The notes under the pieces are model-generated. The model searched no databases. It had not been told where the DNA came from and worked only from the letters and a program-made list of their open reading frames with translations. DNA of 15,570 nt from Gammaproteobacteria bacterium. Lineage in GTDB: Bacteria > Pseudomonadota > Gammaproteobacteria > UBA9214. Positions 6,513 to 14,317 of the stretch are shown piece after piece. The stretch's first letter is position 1. Each line of letters opens with the position of its first letter. The DNA lies in NCBI GenBank assembly GCA_020027635.1, contig JAHKKL010000007.1:1-15570 (forward strand). Reading direction: 5' to 3'. Made by a program: the position numbers and the translations under genes.

Positions 6513-6545
6513 CCTGTCCGAGTAGCCACAGATTACTCGGACAGG
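6513..6545. repeat. 12-bp perfect palindrome between convergent genes, overlapping the rsmA 3' end
   Basis: CCTGTCCGAGTA (6513-6524), a 9-nt loop (GCCACAGAT), then TACTCGGACAGG (6534-6545). The right arm contains the last sense codons of rsmA (CTG TCC GAG) and part of its stop. It could act as a bidirectional transcription barrier, but neither strand has a U-tract after the stem, so it is not a textbook intrinsic terminator. The sequence looks like the dispersed REP- or MITE-type palindromes often found after genes. Confidence 0.7.
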
Positions 6546-7336
6546 TTCCCAGTTCGCCGGGATGCAACGTGGTTGGCAAGGGCCGCAAACTCCCTGAGCC
6601 CAAGCATTTCGGCGCGCACGGACGGATCGATTCCCAGCCTCCTGATAGCCTCTTCCTCGAGTATTCCCCGCAAGGCATTTCGCAGGGTCTTGCGCCGCTG
6701 TGCGAAGGCCTGCCGTACCAGATTCTCCAGCACGGCTTCATCCTGTACCGCAACCGGCAACTCCCGGTAGGGTTCCAGTCTGACGAAGGCGGATTCCACG
6801 CGTGGCGGCGGCTGGAAAGCCCCGGGACCGATAGTGAACAATCGGGTCACTTTGCACCGGTATTGGACCATGACGGAGAGGCGGCCATACTGGCGGCTAC
6901 CCGGCGCGGCGGCCAGCCGGTCCACGACTTCCTTCTGCAGCATGAAGTGCATGTCGCTGATGCAGGGTGCCTGCGACAGGAGATGAAACAGCAGCGGCGT
7001 GGATATGTTATAGGGCAGATTGCCGACGATCCGGAGGGGTGGTACATCGCCGGCCAGGCGGCAGAAATCAACGTGCAAGGCATCGGCGTTGTGCAGGGTC
7101 AGTTCCCCCGCCTCCCGGCACCGTTCACGCAAGGGATCGATCAGGTCCCGGTCGAGTTCGATGACCTGCAGGCGCCCGGCAGTCTGCAGCAGCGGCAGGG
7201 TGATCGCGCCCTGCCCCGGCCCGATCTCGACGATTGCATCGGAATCCCGCGGCTGGATGACCGCCACGATGCGGGCAATGACCGCCGGGTCATGCAGAAA
7301 GTGCTGCCCGAAACGCTTGCGCGGTATGTGTGACAT
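6533..7336 (-). CDS. rsmA: 16S rRNA (adenine(1518)-N6/adenine(1519)-N6)-dimethyltransferase RsmA (KsgA)
   Basis: The 267-residue product opens RKRFGQHFLHD, the family hallmark. It has SAM motif I EIGPGQGAIT (37-46), the acidic ribose-binding residue in VIELD, and the catalytic NLPYNIS motif (106-112). The FQPPPRVESAFVRL segment and a helical C-terminal domain follow. It dimethylates two adjacent adenines in helix 45 of 16S rRNA late in 30S assembly. The ATG at 7336 lies 37 nt after the pdxA stop, so the genes are probably cotranscribed. The 3' end forms one arm of a 12-bp palindrome. Confidence 0.97.
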   Translation of the reverse strand: MSHIPRKRFGQHFLHDPAVIARIVAVIQPRDSDAIVEIGPGQGAITLPLLQTAGRLQVIELDRDLIDPLRERCREAGELTLHNADALHVDFCRLAGDVPPLRIVGNLPYNISTPLLFHLLSQAPCISDMHFMLQKEVVDRLAAAPGSRQYGRLSVMVQYRCKVTRLFTIGPGAFQPPPRVESAFVRLEPYRELPVAVQDEAVLENLVRQAFAQRRKTLRNALRGILEEEAIRRLGIDPSVRAEMLGLREFAALANHVASRRTGNLSE

Positions 7337-7373
7337 AAGTTTTGGCCAGCGTTATGCGAATCTAAACAGCGGA

Positions 7374-8372
7374 TCAACCTCTGGATCGCCGGCGGGCAAT
7401 ATCAATGGCGGTTTTCAAAGCCGCTTGCAGGCTGCCGCTGTCGGCCTTGCCGGTGCCGGCCAGTTCCAGCGCGGTGCCGTGATCGACCGAGGTGCGGATG
7501 ATCGGCAGCCCCAGGGTGACATTGACGGCACGTCCAAAGCCCAGGTGCTTGAGCACGGGCAGTCCCTGGTCATGATACATGGCCAGCACGGCATCGGTTT
7601 CCCGGAGGCGTTCCGGTGTAAACGCGGTATCGGCCGGCAGCGGTCCGGTGAGGCGCAAGCCCCGGGCACGCAATGCCTGTATCGCCGGAATGATGCTGTC
7701 GATTTCCTCCCGGCCCAGGTGGCCGCCTTCCCCGGCATGGGGGTTCAGGCCGCAGACACTGATGACCGGATGCTCGATGCCGAAATTTTCCCGCAGTCCC
7801 TCGTGCAGGATACGCAGCACCGCGGTCAGTCGCTGTGGTGTGATCAGAGCGCTGACCTCGGAGAGAGGAACATGAGTGGTGGCGAGCGCCACCCGCAGCC
7901 CCGGGATCGCGAGCAGCATGACGACATCCTCGGTGCGCGTTGCCGTCGCGAGGTATTCGGTATGCCCGCTGAACGGGATGCCGGCCTCGTTGATCACCGC
8001 CTTGTTGACCGGTCCGGTGACCATGGCCGCGAAGGTGCCATCGAGACAGCCGTTGACGGCCCGGTCCAGGGTATCGAGCACGTAGTGCGCATTGGCGGGC
8101 TCAGGTCGGCCGCAGACCGCGGCCGTTTTCAACGGCACCGGCAGGACACTGAGTTCGCCCGCCCGGGTCGTCACCGGAACCGCGCCGTCCCGCAGGACCC
8201 GGCAGGTGAAGGGCATCCGCAGGGTTTCGGCCCGCGCCTGCAGCAGCGACGGGTCGCAGATGGCCACGAGTTCGACATCGCGGGCCTGCGAGGCCAGCTG
8301 CAGGCACAGGTCCGGCCCGATGCCGGCCGGTTCCCCGGGTGTCAGGGCGATTCGCAGGTTCGTATCAGGCAA
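7374..8372 (-). CDS. pdxA: 4-hydroxythreonine-4-phosphate dehydrogenase PdxA (TTG start)
   Basis: The 332-residue product matches E. coli PdxA in length. It opens RIALTPGEPAGIGPDL, and metal ligands His167 (TTHVPL), His212 (LNPHAGEGG) and His267 (MYHDQGLP) are all present, as is GHTEYLA with His137. The enzyme oxidises 4-phosphohydroxy-threonine with NAD on the way to pyridoxine 5'-phosphate. The start codon is TTG at 8372: an in-frame TGA lies four codons upstream, no ATG or GTG occurs between, and starting later would cut the conserved first strand. The Shine-Dalgarno is poor. It follows surA by 114 nt and precedes rsmA by 37 nt. Confidence 0.95.
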   Translation of the reverse strand: MPDTNLRIALTPGEPAGIGPDLCLQLASQARDVELVAICDPSLLQARAETLRMPFTCRVLRDGAVPVTTRAGELSVLPVPLKTAAVCGRPEPANAHYVLDTLDRAVNGCLDGTFAAMVTGPVNKAVINEAGIPFSGHTEYLATATRTEDVVMLLAIPGLRVALATTHVPLSEVSALITPQRLTAVLRILHEGLRENFGIEHPVISVCGLNPHAGEGGHLGREEIDSIIPAIQALRARGLRLTGPLPADTAFTPERLRETDAVLAMYHDQGLPVLKHLGFGRAVNVTLGLPIIRTSVDHGTALELAGTGKADSGSLQAALKTAIDIARRRSRG

Positions 8373-8424
8373 TGTGCAACGGCATCATCGGGGCATGGGT
8401 GGGGCAGGCTGCGGGGTCGTATGT

Positions 8425-8437
8425 CCCGGGTGCCGGG
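8425..8437. repeat. Short GC hairpin between surA and pdxA
   Basis: CCCGG-GTG-CCGGG is a perfect 5-bp stem with a 3-nt loop in the 114-nt gap, the longest gap inside the lptD-surA-pdxA-rsmA run. No T-run follows on either strand. It might be an RNA processing or pausing point or simply chance in GC-rich DNA. Confidence 0.3.
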
Positions 8438-8486
8438 TGCACGGGATTCAGGTCGGCAGGCAGCGTCGCCGCGCCGCTGCCGTGAT

Positions 8487-9806
8487 CTACTCCGCCTGCG
8501 ATTCCAGCCGGTACTCGACATAGGCCTCATCGCGCAGTCGGCGCAGCCACAGGAACAGCTCTTCGTCGCCCTTGCGCTTGCGGATCAGTTGCCGCGCCTT
8601 GGAACGCTTGTATTCCTCGGTGCTGTCGTGCTCGCGCCGTTCCAGTACCTGCAGAATATGCCAGCCGAATTCCGTCTCAAACGGCTCGCTGATTTGTCCC
8701 GGCTGGGTTTTGTCCATCACTTCTTCGAATTTTGGCACCAGGTCGCCCGGGTTGACCCAGCCAAGATCGCCGCCTTTGGCGGCTGACAGGGTGTCCTGGG
8801 AATTGGACTTTGCCAGGGTGGCGAAGTCCTCCCCGCCCCGCAGGCGGATTTCGAGCTGATCCATGCGCGCCTTGATGGTTTCGTTCGTGTGCACGGCATC
8901 CGTCTTGAGCAGGATATGCCGTACGTGGGTCTGGTTGACGATGTGGCGCTCGTCACCGCGCTGTTCGACCAGCTTGATGATATGAAAGCCGCTCGGACTG
9001 CGGATCGGATCGTGGGTATCACCCGGATGCATTTCCTTGACGGGATCGACGAACAGGCTCGGCAACTGGCCGGCACTGCGCCATCCGATGTCGCCGCCCT
9101 CGAGTGCCGTCGGGGCGTCGGATTCCGCAATTGCCGTCTGGGTGAAGTCCGCTCCGGCGCGCAGCTTCGCTACTATGCTGTTGGCTCGCTGCCCGGCGGC
9201 CTGGATCTGTTCTTCGCTGGCCGCATCCGGGGTGGCGATCAGGATATGGGCGAGATGGTACTCGGTGTTGCCCAACTGGCCGGCTTCCAGGCTCGCGAGC
9301 AGGTTATCCACCTCCTGGTCGCTGATGCTGATGCGGCTGCCCACCATTTGCTGGCGCAACTGGGCGATGGTCAGCTGATGCCGGATGTTTTCACGGAAAT
9401 TGCCGTAGTCGAAGCCCTCGCGCTCGAGGACGGCGCGAAAGTCCGTCAGCGATACGCCGTTCTCCTTGGCGATGTCCTGCAGCTTGTTGTTCAGTGTGAT
9501 GTCATCGATCTTGATGCCATTGGCCTCGGCGAGCTGTAGCTGCAGATGTTCCAGGATGAGTTTTTCCAGCACCTGTTTCTCGAGCACGGCCTGGGGCGGC
9601 AGCGGGGTATTCTTTTCCTTGAGCTGCGCGGAGATCTCCTTGATGGCGGCATCGAGTTCACTTCTGAGGATGACGTCGTCGTTGACGATCGCCACGATCT
9701 GGTTGAGTGTCTGCCGATCGGCCGGCCGGTTCTCCTCGGTTTGCGCCTGCAGGAGCGGGACGTAGAATGCCAGGAGCAGTCCGGTCAGGTAGATTAGGAA
9801 CTTCAT
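8487..9806 (-). CDS. surA: Periplasmic chaperone / peptidyl-prolyl isomerase SurA
   Basis: The 439-residue product compares with 428 in E. coli. A signal peptide (about residues 1-21, ending LLQAQ) is followed by the helical chaperone domain starting LNQIVAIVNDDVILRSELD. Two parvulin domains follow: P1 about 181-283 (EYHLAHILIATPD, GGDIGWRSAGQLP) and P2 about 292-393 (THVRHILLKTD, GGDLGWVNPGDLVPKFEEV, FGWHILQVLERRE). A C-terminal helix completes the chaperone core. SurA escorts unfolded outer-membrane proteins, LptD among its best-known clients, to the BAM complex. It starts 12 nt after the lptD stop with a good ribosome binding site (GGAAAGCAGGA), so the pair is one transcription unit. Confidence 0.97.
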   Translation of the reverse strand: MKFLIYLTGLLLAFYVPLLQAQTEENRPADRQTLNQIVAIVNDDVILRSELDAAIKEISAQLKEKNTPLPPQAVLEKQVLEKLILEHLQLQLAEANGIKIDDITLNNKLQDIAKENGVSLTDFRAVLEREGFDYGNFRENIRHQLTIAQLRQQMVGSRISISDQEVDNLLASLEAGQLGNTEYHLAHILIATPDAASEEQIQAAGQRANSIVAKLRAGADFTQTAIAESDAPTALEGGDIGWRSAGQLPSLFVDPVKEMHPGDTHDPIRSPSGFHIIKLVEQRGDERHIVNQTHVRHILLKTDAVHTNETIKARMDQLEIRLRGGEDFATLAKSNSQDTLSAAKGGDLGWVNPGDLVPKFEEVMDKTQPGQISEPFETEFGWHILQVLERREHDSTEEYKRSKARQLIRKRKGDEELFLWLRRLRDEAYVEYRLESQAE

Positions 9807-9818
9807 TCCTGCTTTCCG

Positions 9819-12239
9819 TTAGTAACTTGATTCGTAGCCTAGGATACCACGTTCGAGCAGGTTATCGACCTGACTGCCGATGCCGGTCAGTCCCTTCAAT
9901 TCCACTTGCACATAGACGCCGTTGGTGCGATCGCCGTTCACGTCATTGACGTAGCTGCGCCCGACCAGCTGCAGCGCCCAGCAGCAGCTCTCGTAACCGA
10001 AGCCGGCCAGTGTTTCCAGGGTGGTGCTGTCGTCAAGCGAATAATTCCAGCGTCCCACCAGATGCCATGCATTACCCAGCGGCCACAGGAAGGAGACGTC
10101 CGTCTGGTTCAGCGAGGCGCGGCGGTAGCGGTAGGAGAGATTCACCAGCTGGCGCTTGTCGGCATGGTACTGGAGCAGGACATCACCCCGGTCGGTGCGT
10201 GATGCACTCGGGTCCCACTGGATATCGGTCGCGGTATTCCACTCCCGGGAAAAGGCCACCGCGAATTCGCCGATCAGGTCGGAAGTGTTGTCGGAGACCA
10301 CGGGCTCGTTGGGCAGAGTCACTTTCAGATTGCGGAAATAAACCAGCTGGCCCAGGCTGGCGCGCAGCCGCTGTACGCCGCTCTCCGGATCGAGCACGCG
10401 GGTCGTCATCGCCGCTGCCAGCTGGTTCGCGTCTCCCATCCGGTCCGGCCCGCTGAAGCGGTTTTCCTGGAACAGCTGCCAGAAATTGAAGTCGTAGTCG
10501 CCGGTATCGAATACCGGGATGTCATCCTGGTTCTTGTACGGGACATACAGATAGTAGAGACGGGGTTCCAGCGTCTGCATATAGTCTGTATCACCCCACT
10601 GCAGGTCGCGGTCAAAGAACATGCCCGCGTCGATGTCGGCCACCATCGTGGTGCGTTGCGGGCTTTTCGGGTCGCCGGGCGGCTCGTCGTTCAGCTGATA
10701 GAAAGTATGGCGCAGTCCGGCCGAGGGCTTGATGTAATAGGCGGCACGCTCGAACGGCAGGGTGAGCTGCGGCAGCATGTCGACACGGGTGCCCGTTACC
10801 GACTTGTCCTTCTCGAATTGCGTCACTTCGGAATTCACGTTGAAATGCAGGCCCAGCAGGCTCTGCTCCGGCGCGGCGTTGAAGCGCACGCGGGGCAGTT
10901 CCATGTAGGGCCGGTCCACCACCGCCACGGTCGGGTCGACGGTCTGGAAATTGAGCACGCGCGTATCCAGCGTCCACCGGTTGCCATGGTAGGTCGCTTC
11001 TGCCTCCCGTTTCAGGAAGGACTGGCTCGACTGTACCAGGGTGTTCCCCAGGTCCTGGAAGTAATCCTTGTCCGAGACATTGCTGGCGTCGATGCGGGTG
11101 GTGAGGCGGGGCAGGGGATTGCCCTTGTCTTCGAATGAGACCAGGCTGCGATCCCTGTCGTCATACTTGCGATCCGAGGGAAGATACTCGGCCCTCAGCG
11201 TGCCGCTGTCATGCAGGTGCAGGTAACGAAACTCCATGTTCATCATGGCGCCGCGTTCGCTCATGACGCGCGGCATCAGCGTCGCGTCATAGTTGGGCGC
11301 GATGTTCCAGTAATACGGTACGCTGATATCGAGTCCGGTCTCCTGTGAAACACCGAATCTCGGGATCAGAAAACCGGAGCGACGGCGGTCATCGATCGGG
11401 AAGCTGATATAGGGCGTGTACAGGACCGGCACGCCTTTCAGGCTCATTTTGGCATGGTGAGCGACGCCCAGGCCATCCTCCGTGTCGAGGTCCACCTGCC
11501 GGGCCGACAACAGCCAGTCCGTATTGCCGGGCGGGCAGGTCGTGTACGTGGCCTGGTCGAGTTGCTGGTGATGGGGGTCCAGCAGGTGAATCACCTCCGC
11601 CTGCCCGCGACCGTGACGATCCGGCAGCGCGTAGTCGGCCGTGTACAACGTGCCCCGTTTTTCATCGGGAAACAGCCGGGCATGATCCCCGTTCACGAGC
11701 AAACCGGGTCGGGAATAGTGCAGGTTGCCCTGCGCGTCGACCGCCCCGTCGTTGAGGTTGTAGGTGATGCTGTCCGCATCGAGTCGCTGCGGGCCGTAGA
11801 GAACCACGGCGTTGCCGCGCAGGGTAAAGACCTGCTGATCGACCGACTCCGCCGTGTCGGCATAAAGGTTGGTGGGAAATTCATCGCCGGTGACGGTCGC
11901 CGCCGCCGGGGCCCCGGTAGGGGCGGGCGGGCAAAGCTTCCAGCGGTCATCCTCCGGCGTTGCTGCCCGGGCGGGCGCCGGTGGCGCCGTCCCGGCGGCC
12001 GTGGCCGGCGGTGTGTCCGATTGCGGTCCGGGTGATTGTTTCTGGTCCGGTGACACGGCGCCGGGCGCGGCGGGGATCGCGGCGGGTGTGACGTCCGGCC
12101 TGTCGTTGCCGATGTCGCGGCAGCTCCAGACATCGTTCTCGCCGGCGCCGCAGCGCCATTGCGCTGCGCCGGCGGCCGGCGCCAGCGCGAAGAGCAGCAG
12201 GAGACTCGCAACAGTGGGCAAGGGGCGGTAGCGCTTCAC
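9819..12239 (-). CDS. lptD: LPS-assembly protein LptD (GTG start)
   Basis: The 806-residue product inserts lipopolysaccharide into the outer leaflet of the outer membrane together with the lipoprotein LptE. A signal peptide (about residues 1-26, ending AAGAAQ) is followed by a Pro/Ala-rich extension (about 45-95). Then come the periplasmic jellyroll (about 120-260; VFTLRGNAVVLYGPQRLDAD) and a large beta-barrel beginning near GVPVLYTPYISFPIDDRRRSG. Cysteines 103, 235, 752 and 753 (the last two adjacent in GYESCCWALQ) correspond to the four disulfide cysteines of E. coli LptD (31, 173, 724, 725). Cys30 and Cys40 are extra. The start is GTG at 12239, with AGGA about 10 nt upstream; the nearby upstream ATG is followed by a stop. 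It leads the minus-strand run into surA. Confidence 0.97.
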   Translation of the reverse strand: MKRYRPLPTVASLLLLFALAPAAGAAQWRCGAGENDVWSCRDIGNDRPDVTPAAIPAAPGAVSPDQKQSPGPQSDTPPATAAGTAPPAPARAATPEDDRWKLCPPAPTGAPAAATVTGDEFPTNLYADTAESVDQQVFTLRGNAVVLYGPQRLDADSITYNLNDGAVDAQGNLHYSRPGLLVNGDHARLFPDEKRGTLYTADYALPDRHGRGQAEVIHLLDPHHQQLDQATYTTCPPGNTDWLLSARQVDLDTEDGLGVAHHAKMSLKGVPVLYTPYISFPIDDRRRSGFLIPRFGVSQETGLDISVPYYWNIAPNYDATLMPRVMSERGAMMNMEFRYLHLHDSGTLRAEYLPSDRKYDDRDRSLVSFEDKGNPLPRLTTRIDASNVSDKDYFQDLGNTLVQSSQSFLKREAEATYHGNRWTLDTRVLNFQTVDPTVAVVDRPYMELPRVRFNAAPEQSLLGLHFNVNSEVTQFEKDKSVTGTRVDMLPQLTLPFERAAYYIKPSAGLRHTFYQLNDEPPGDPKSPQRTTMVADIDAGMFFDRDLQWGDTDYMQTLEPRLYYLYVPYKNQDDIPVFDTGDYDFNFWQLFQENRFSGPDRMGDANQLAAAMTTRVLDPESGVQRLRASLGQLVYFRNLKVTLPNEPVVSDNTSDLIGEFAVAFSREWNTATDIQWDPSASRTDRGDVLLQYHADKRQLVNLSYRYRRASLNQTDVSFLWPLGNAWHLVGRWNYSLDDSTTLETLAGFGYESCCWALQLVGRSYVNDVNGDRTNGVYVQVELKGLTGIGSQVDNLLERGILGYESSY

Positions 12240-12320
12240 GGACTACATCCTGGTGGTAGGTTCTGCGTTGTCTGCCCTGACATGGGTTTCCACGCGGGTT
12301 GCTGCTGGCGGGCGCCACGT

Positions 12321-12349
12321 AAAATCGCATAGAATGGCTGCCCATTCAA
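12321..12349 (-). promoter_or_regulatory. Candidate sigma70 promoter for lptD-surA
   Basis: Read on the minus strand, TTGAAT (12349-12344) is followed by a 17-nt spacer and GATTTT (12326-12321), with TG one base before the -10 (an extended -10, TGCGATTTT). It lies about 80 nt before the lptD start. The -10 hexamer is poor, so confidence rests on the -35, the spacing and the TG. Confidence 0.4.
12330..12335 (+). promoter_or_regulatory. Candidate -10 element for amgK
   Basis: TAGAAT (5 of 6 to consensus) lies on the plus strand, overlapping the back of the predicted lptD promoter. No -35 hexamer is found at 16-18 nt. Transcription would begin near 12342, leaving a leader of about 167 nt to the ATG at 12509. 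I see no other gene in that leader. Confidence 0.3.
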
Positions 12350-12508
12350 ATGTTTTGTTGTCCGTATCGCCCGGGGTGAACGCCGCCCGGCATGCTCCCC
12401 GACCGCCCTCGTCGCGCGGGTCATGCGGGTGGTGACATGCCCGGACAGACGGCGTTGTTCCCCAGACGACCGCGGGCAGAGACTTCGCGGCGGCGACAAA
12501 CCGGCACC

Positions 12509-13504
12509 ATGCCTGAAAGACTCAACTTGCTGAAACACTGGCTGGAGGACGAACTCGACTTCAGCGACTACAGCCTCAAGCCGGCTTCCTCCGACGCCAG
12601 CTTCCGCCGCTATTTCCGGGTGACGCACGACGGTTCCAGCTTCATCGTCATGGACGCCCCGCCGGAGAAGGAAAACACCCGCCCCTTCGTCACGGTCGCG
12701 CGACTGTTGCTCGATGCCGGTGTGAATGTCCCCGAGATCCTCGATGAGAGTCCGGACCTGGGGTTTCTGCTGCTCTCCGATCTGGGCAGCCGGCTTTACC
12801 TCGATGCGCTGAACGGGGAGACCGTGGAGCGCCTCTATGGCGACGCCCTGGGCGCGCTCGCCGCCATCCAGGCCTGTGCGCCGGTCCGCGGCGTCCTGCC
12901 CGACTATGACCATGCGTTGTTGCTGCGTGAGATGGGCCTGTTCCGCGACTGGCTGGTCGATAAACATCTCGGTATCACGCGCACAGAAGCACAATCCGCT
13001 CTGCTCGAGCAGGCATTTGCCCGGCTGGCGGAGAACGCCCTAACCCAGCCGCAGGTGTGCGTGCACCGCGACTACCATTCGCGCAACCTGATGGTGACCC
13101 GGCGCCACAACCCCGGCATCCTGGATTTCCAGGACGCCGTGATCGGACCGGTGACCTATGACCTCGTTTCTCTGCTGCGCGACTGCTACATCGCCTGGCC
13201 GCGGGAGCGCGTCGAGGCATGGGCGCTCGGCTACCAGGAGCTGGCGCTGCAGTCCGGCATACTGCGCGAGGAGCACGAGGACCCGGCGCGGTTCCTGCGC
13301 TGGTTCGATCTCATGGGCGTGCAGCGCCATCTCAAGGCCGCCGGCATCTTCGCGCGGCTCAATCACCGCGACGGCAAGCCGGGCTATCTGAACGACATTC
13401 CGCGCACCCTGGGTTATGTGATTGATGTCGCCCGGCGCTATGGGGAAATCGCGGGACTGGGGGAATTCATCGAGGCGGAGGTGATGCCTCGGCTGCGGGG
13501 GTAG
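12509..13504 (+). CDS. amgK: N-acetylmuramate/N-acetylglucosamine anomeric kinase AmgK
   Basis: The 331-residue product compares with about 339 for Pseudomonas putida AmgK. It belongs to the aminoglycoside-phosphotransferase-like kinase family: a nucleotide-binding lobe (SSDASFRRYFRV, then FIVMDAPPEKE), the catalytic loop VCVHRDYHSRNLMV with Asp188 and Asn193, and the metal-binding ILDFQDAVIGP with Asp206. AmgK phosphorylates the anomeric hydroxyl of recycled MurNAc (and GlcNAc), and the product is used by MurU, the next gene. I chose the ATG at 12509 because family similarity begins at PERLNLLKHWL; in-frame ATGs at 12392 and 12437 would add Arg/Pro-rich residues unlike the family. No clear Shine-Dalgarno is present. 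It is divergent from lptD. Confidence 0.93.
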   Translation: MPERLNLLKHWLEDELDFSDYSLKPASSDASFRRYFRVTHDGSSFIVMDAPPEKENTRPFVTVARLLLDAGVNVPEILDESPDLGFLLLSDLGSRLYLDALNGETVERLYGDALGALAAIQACAPVRGVLPDYDHALLLREMGLFRDWLVDKHLGITRTEAQSALLEQAFARLAENALTQPQVCVHRDYHSRNLMVTRRHNPGILDFQDAVIGPVTYDLVSLLRDCYIAWPRERVEAWALGYQELALQSGILREEHEDPARFLRWFDLMGVQRHLKAAGIFARLNHRDGKPGYLNDIPRTLGYVIDVARRYGEIAGLGEFIEAEVMPRLRG

Positions 13505-13591
13505 GGCGCCGCGGCGGCGGTTGCAGCCTGAGCGACGCGTTGCATTTTTCCTGGGTCATGACGCCGGCCGGCTGGCTCCGCGCGACCGGAA

Positions 13592-13600
13592 TGCTATTCT
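13592..13600 (+). promoter_or_regulatory. Candidate extended -10 immediately before murU
   Basis: TGCTATTCT fits the extended -10 pattern TG-N-TATAAT with two mismatches in the hexamer. It ends 7 nt before the murU ATG, so transcription would begin at or next to the start codon. No matching -35 is present. It may be chance; the alternative is simple cotranscription with amgK. Confidence 0.25.
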
Positions 13601-13607
13601 TGGCGCC

Positions 13608-14312
13608 ATGAAAGCCATGCTACTTGCCGCCGGCCGCGGCGAGCGGATGCGTCCGCTCACGGACCATACCCCCAAGCCGCTGCTGCGGGTTGCCGGAGTC
13701 ACCCTCATAGAGCACCACATCGAGGCGCTGGCGCGCGCCGGTTTCCGCGAACTGGTGATCAACCATGCCCACCTCGGCGCCCAACTGGTAGCGGCGCTCG
13801 GCGACGGGGCGGACTATGGCGTGCGCATCGACTACTCGGCGGAACCGCCGGGCGCGCTCGAAACCGGCGGCGGCATCTTCAACGCCCTGCCGCTGCTCGG
13901 CGAGGCGCCGTTCGTGGTGGTCAACGCCGACATCTGGACCGATTACGATTTCGCCGCGCTGCCGCGGCTGCCCGAGGGCCTGGCGCATCTGGTGCTGGTC
14001 GACAACCCGGCGCATCACCCGGCGGGCGATTTCGCGCTGGAGGACGGCCGGGTGCGCGAGGCCGGGCCCGCGCGGTTTACCTTCAGCGGCATCGGCGTGT
14101 ACCGTCCCGCGCTGTTCGCGGGCAGCCCGTGCGGGTCGTTTCCCCTGGCGCCGCTGCTGCGCGTCGCCATGGCGGCGGGGCGGGTGAGCGGGGAGCGCTA
14201 CGCCGGCGCCTGGTTCGACATCGGCACACCGGAACGGCTCGCGGACGTGAACCGCTGGGTCGGCGAGCGACACGGGGACGATCGCCGCCTCGGCCGGCGG
14301 CCGGCCGAGTAG
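13608..14312 (+). CDS. murU: N-acetylmuramate alpha-1-phosphate uridylyltransferase MurU
   Basis: The 234-residue product compares with about 223 in Pseudomonas putida. It is a sugar-1-phosphate nucleotidyltransferase with MLLAAGRGERMRPLTDHTPK (4-23) carrying the nucleotide-binding signature and Lys23. It also has ALETGGGI (83-90), VVNADIWTDYDF with metal-binding Asp108, and the C-terminal WFDIGTPERL. With AmgK it forms the shortcut that turns MurNAc released from the cell wall into UDP-MurNAc, by-passing MurA and hence fosfomycin sensitivity. The ATG at 13608 is set by the conserved MKAMLLAAG opening. There is no Shine-Dalgarno before it, and 103 nt separate it from amgK. The C-terminal tail (GDDRRLGRRPAE) is a short extra. 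Confidence 0.94.
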   Translation: MKAMLLAAGRGERMRPLTDHTPKPLLRVAGVTLIEHHIEALARAGFRELVINHAHLGAQLVAALGDGADYGVRIDYSAEPPGALETGGGIFNALPLLGEAPFVVVNADIWTDYDFAALPRLPEGLAHLVLVDNPAHHPAGDFALEDGRVREAGPARFTFSGIGVYRPALFAGSPCGSFPLAPLLRVAMAAGRVSGERYAGAWFDIGTPERLADVNRWVGERHGDDRRLGRRPAE

Positions 14313-14317
14313 TTATC

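Noticed and set aside
7020..8786. A 588-codon open frame on the plus strand opposite rsmA, pdxA and surA
   Set aside because: It is antisense to three intact conserved genes, its product shows no family motif and is rich in Arg/Gly/Gln as expected of a GC-rich shadow frame.
12240..12330. Sigma-E promoter for lptD-surA as in E. coli
   Set aside because: A GGAAAC is present on the minus strand, but no TCnAA-type -10 lies 16-17 nt downstream.
12392..12508. Longer amgK starting at ATG 12392 or 12437
   Set aside because: The added residues are Arg/Pro-rich, unlike the family N-terminus, which begins at the ATG at 12509.
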